This document shows positions 22,159-24,942 of a stretch of DNA of 24,942 nt, piece by piece. The position numbers were made by a program, and so were the translations under genes. This DNA comes from Chloroflexota bacterium (GTDB taxonomy: Bacteria; Chloroflexota; Anaerolineae; CG2-30-64-16), in assembly GCA_029555885.1 (NCBI GenBank), contig JAKPQT010000699.1, positions 1 through 24,942 of the forward strand, read 5' to 3'. Numbering within the stretch: position 1 is the stretch's first letter; each line of letters begins with the position of its first letter. The notes below the pieces were generated by a model, which saw nothing but the letters and a program-made list of their open reading frames with translations, did no database searches and had not been told where the DNA came from.

Positions 22159-24942
22159 TGGGGCGACGATCTCTGCAATGACCTCCTCCGCCGGCCGCGT
22201 TGAGCCGCGGGCCGTTGCGGCCGCCAGGGTCTCCGCGTCCAGGCGAGGAGCCAGCTCGGCGCGCAGCTTGCCGGCGATCTCGCGCACTCTGTATGGCGTC
22301 CCGTGCCACGCCAGCAGGCAACCGTACACCTCGGCCGCGCGCGCCGGCTCACCCAACCGCGCAGCCGCCTGAGCCCAGCACAGCAGCACCCACGCCTTCG
22401 TCTCGGCCCACAGGCCCGGCCGGGCCAGCGCGCGGCGGCACAGCGCCTGGGCCCCTGCAATGTCGCCGCCAGCAAGCGCCAGGCGCGCCCGACCGTAGAG
22501 GCCCCCGGCCTGCCCTCCTGCAGCGCAGGCTTTATCGAAGTAGTGCTCTGCACCCGAGGGATTGCCCAGTGCGAGCTCGACATGGCCCAACAGGCACAGC
22601 GTGCCGCCGTAGCTCTCGCGTATGCCGACATCGTGCCAGGCCTCGATGCTGCGGAGGAGAGGGGTACGCGCACGCTTAGGCCGGCCCAGCGTCAACTCCG
22701 TCAGCCCTAGCAGATGCAGCGCCTGGCCGAGCAGCAGTTTGTCGTCAAACGCGCTCGCCGTGCTGGTCATCCAGCGCGTAGCAGCTTCAGCCTCGTCGAA
22801 CGCGCCCGTATACAACAACGCGATGACCTGGACGCGGGTGGCGTACGCGCGCAGCAGGTCGCAGCACGCCTGCTCCGATGCGGCAATGGCTTCGGACATG
22901 AGCTGCAGGGCCGCGCCGTATTCGCCCTGGGCGACCAGTCCGTAACCTGCGCCCCAGGACGCCTCGATGTGCCACAGCCGGGAACCCTCGGGCGTATAGG
23001 GCGGGAGGCTGAGGCTGCCGGTCCGCAGCTCAGCGCAGAGCTGGAGAAAGATGCGGGTCGACTCAGCAACCTCGCCCAGGTCCTGCAGCAGCCAGGCGCG
23101 CATCCGGCGCTCGAAGTAGTCGGCTTCGGCCCAGCGGGCCGCACCCTGCGCAGGGCCCGCCAGCAGTTGCCTTGCTTCGTCCAGCAGCGCGCCCGCCTCC
23201 GCGAACCGCCCCGACCGATCCCGCATCTCGCTGAGACTGCCGAGGAGCATGGCGATGACCAGCGCGAAATCGGGGTTGTCCTGCTCGCTGCGCGGGCGTG
23301 CGCGCAGCGCTTGCAGGCCGGCCTCCAGCACCGCGCTGATATCGCTGCGCGAGCCTTGCCGGTCGGCCATAAAATTGAGACTGAGCATCAGCAGCCAGAT
23401 GCCCTCCAGGTCTACGGTTGCGATGCTCCACTCCCAGGCTGCTACCAGGTTGGGCCGCTCCAGCCCCAGCTGGTGGATGAGCTCGCTGCGGCGCCACACC
23501 TCGATCCAGAGGTCCACAACGAGCGGCTGAAAGTAGCGGGCGTGGCGCGCACGCACGACGTCCGGGGGCTCGCCCGTCTGCGCCTCGTGATCCCGCGCCA
23601 GCCGCTCCGCACAGTATTGCCGCACCAGTTCGTGCATGCCGTACCGCCCCGCCTCCCCCAGGCCCAACCACGAGGCATCGATCAGGTGGGCCAGTTCAGC
23701 CAGGCTCGCGCCGGCCACGGCCGCGGCCGCCTCTGCGGTGAAGCCGCCCCGAAACACAGTGAGTTGGCGGAGGATGGACTGCTGCCGTGCGTCGAGCAGC
23801 CGCCAGGAGTAATCGAAAGTCGCGGCCATCGAACGCTGCCGCTCGGGCACGCCCCGCGCGGCCGTGGTCAGGATCTCCAGGCCCTGCTCGATCCGCCGGG
23901 CAATCTCGGCCGGCGCCAGCGCTCGCGTCCAGGCCGCAGCCATCTCGATGGCCAGCGGCACACCGTGGAGCAGGCGGCAGATGTGCGCAATCGTGTGGCC
24001 CTCATCAGGCGTCGGGGCGAAGTCCGGCTGTAAGCGGCGCACGGCAGTCACGAACAGATGGGTGGCACTATACTGCTCCAGCACTGCCAGCGTCGCTTCG
24101 GGCGAGAGGTGCCGCTGGACTGCGCCTTCCGGCGGTTGCAGCGGGACGGCCAGCCCCTCCAGCGGCTCCAGCCACTCTGCGGCGACGTTTAGCCGGGCGC
24201 GTGATGTCACCAGCAGCTTGACCTGTGGCGCTTCCTTGAGCACCCGTGTCACCAGCCCGTAGCCGTCCCGCCGGTCCGGTCCTTCCCCGGCCAGGAGATG
24301 CTCGTAATTGTCCAGCACGAGGAGCATTCGCCGGTCAGCCAGGTACTCCAGCAGCCGCACATCCGCGCCCCTGGCCCCATACTCTCCCAGCCCCAGCGTC
24401 ACCAGAACCGTGCCAGCCAGTTGCTCTGCGGTCGTCAGCGGCGCCAGGTCCACGAAGCAGACGCCTTGCGGGAAGCGGTCTACCGCGCGCCGCGCGGCCT
24501 CCAGCGCGAGCCGCGTCTTGCCCATGCCGCCCGCACCGAGCACCGTCAGCAGGCGACACGCCGGGTCGGCCAGCCGCGCGGCCACCTGCGCCAGTTGTGC
24601 CTCGCGGCCGATGAACGGCGTCACATCGGGCGGCAGGTTATGGACCGGCCGCGCGACAGGTGGTTCGGCGGCCGGCAGGTCGAGCAGCAGACTGGTATGC
24701 AGGGCCGTTGTTTCCGGGGCCGGTGCGATGCCCAGCTCGGCAGCCAGGGTGTGGACGCACTGCTCATACTGCCGCGCAGCCGCGGCCCGGTCGCCCGTCG
24801 CCGCATACAGCCGCATCAGCAGCCGGTGGGCCGGCTCGTGCAGGGGGTCCAGCGCCAGCCAGCGCCGCGCGTACGGCAGTGCGGCCGCATGCTGCGGCTG
24901 CAGTTCGCGTCCGCGCTGGAGCAATTGGCGACCGGCCTCGCG
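22150..24942 (-). CDS. BTAD / NB-ARC / TPR transcriptional regulator (AfsR-SARP-like), N-terminus beyond the window
   Basis: A large STAND-type regulator with 930 residues visible; the frame is open to the right edge, so the N-terminal part (probably a DNA-binding winged helix) is missing. Visible residues about 1-85 are the end of a bacterial transcriptional activation domain (LQPQHAAALPYARRWLALDPLHEPAHRLLMRLYAATGDRAAA, then LGIAPAPET). The NB-ARC ATPase follows, with P-loop GAGGMGKT (about 136-143), MLLVLDNYEHLL (Walker B) and LLVTSRARL (sensor). The 'GVPLAIEMAAAWTR' (GLPL-type) motif is next, then a long Ala/Leu-rich TPR region to the end. The signal and targets are unknown. Its stop lies within a palindrome. 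Confidence 0.92.
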   Translation of the reverse strand, partial: REAGRQLLQRGRELQPQHAAALPYARRWLALDPLHEPAHRLLMRLYAATGDRAAAARQYEQCVHTLAAELGIAPAPETTALHTSLLLDLPAAEPPVARPVHNLPPDVTPFIGREAQLAQVAARLADPACRLLTVLGAGGMGKTRLALEAARRAVDRFPQGVCFVDLAPLTTAEQLAGTVLVTLGLGEYGARGADVRLLEYLADRRMLLVLDNYEHLLAGEGPDRRDGYGLVTRVLKEAPQVKLLVTSRARLNVAAEWLEPLEGLAVPLQPPEGAVQRHLSPEATLAVLEQYSATHLFVTAVRRLQPDFAPTPDEGHTIAHICRLLHGVPLAIEMAAAWTRALAPAEIARRIEQGLEILTTAARGVPERQRSMAATFDYSWRLLDARQQSILRQLTVFRGGFTAEAAAAVAGASLAELAHLIDASWLGLGEAGRYGMHELVRQYCAERLARDHEAQTGEPPDVVRARHARYFQPLVVDLWIEVWRRSELIHQLGLERPNLVAAWEWSIATVDLEGIWLLMLSLNFMADRQGSRSDISAVLEAGLQALRARPRSEQDNPDFALVIAMLLGSLSEMRDRSGRFAEAGALLDEARQLLAGPAQGAARWAEADYFERRMRAWLLQDLGEVAESTRIFLQLCAELRTGSLSLPPYTPEGSRLWHIEASWGAGYGLVAQGEYGAALQLMSEAIAASEQACCDLLRAYATRVQVIALLYTGAFDEAEAATRWMTSTASAFDDKLLLGQALHLLGLTELTLGRPKRARTPLLRSIEAWHDVGIRESYGGTLCLLGHVELALGNPSGAEHYFDKACAAGGQAGGLYGRARLALAGGDIAGAQALCRRALARPGLWAETKAWVLLCWAQAAARLGEPARAAEVYGCLLAWHGTPYRVREIAGKLRAELAPRLDAETLAAATARGSTRPAEEVIAEIVAPGS

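Noticed and set aside
22714..24033. Long plus-strand open frame (439 codons) opposite the BTAD regulator
   Set aside because: The opposite frame has P-loop, Walker B and TPR features; this one has biased composition and no motif.

Overview
The window looks like a piece of a Chloroflexota (Anaerolineae/Caldilinea-like) chromosome. The evidence is high GC with strong shadow ORFs, a MalT-type LuxR regulator and a BTAD/NB-ARC/TPR regulator, a CDGSH iron-sulfur protein, a DUF4386-type membrane protein, PepF, and a Tat-exported sugar-binding lipoprotein. This assignment is inferred from gene content; no rRNA or other marker is present. I see no CRISPR array, tRNA, rRNA, transposase or phage gene.

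Layout. 1-856 (-): 5' part of an ABC transporter substrate-binding lipoprotein. 1142-4524: a convergent two-component pair, made of an unusual response regulator that carries a decayed ATPase module and a hybrid histidine kinase with two receiver domains; their stop codons are 2 bp apart. 4752-7038 (-): a four-TM protein, an M24-fold protein lacking the metal-binding aspartates, and a small CBU_0592-like membrane protein. 7297-9111 (+): oligoendopeptidase F. 9161-9682 (-): a flavin-binding PPOX/NimA-like protein, divergent from a large LuxR regulator (9947-12643), which is followed by an 86-aa conserved small protein and a DUF4386-like membrane protein. 14022-16058 (-): a 118-aa beta-rich protein, a CDGSH/ferredoxin/CDGSH protein and a CPBP protein with degenerate motifs. 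16334-17083 (+): phosphoglycerate mutase. 17220-17513 (-): a stand-alone glycogen-binding (CBM48) domain. 17716-18988 (+): fdhD plus a DinB-like protein. 19229-20788 (+): a PruA-type aldehyde dehydrogenase. 20938-22083 (+): an exported M6-like metalloprotease. 22150-24942 (-): a BTAD/NB-ARC/TPR regulator running off the right edge.

Regulatory signals are unusually legible. A perfect TTGACA-N17-TATAAT promoter precedes the CDGSH gene. Good -35/-10 pairs precede the kinase, gpmA, fdhD, the CBM48 gene and the CBU_0592-like gene. The LuxR gene appears to be transcribed leaderless. Three CTTAA(G/C) repeats at exactly 11-bp spacing lie upstream of the CPBP gene, in the layout of a PhoB/OmpR-type activator site.

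The most distinctive structural theme is at gene 3' ends. Eight have a long, mostly perfect inverted repeat, and for four minus-strand genes the stop codon or the last codons lie inside one arm. Two of these genes end in the same 14-nt repeat with the TAG stop at the same position within it. This suggests a family of short palindromic elements that settle at, and sometimes rewrite, gene 3' ends. No complete novel defence or mobile system was found; the palindromes, the 11-bp activator repeats and the pseudo-enzymes are the best leads.
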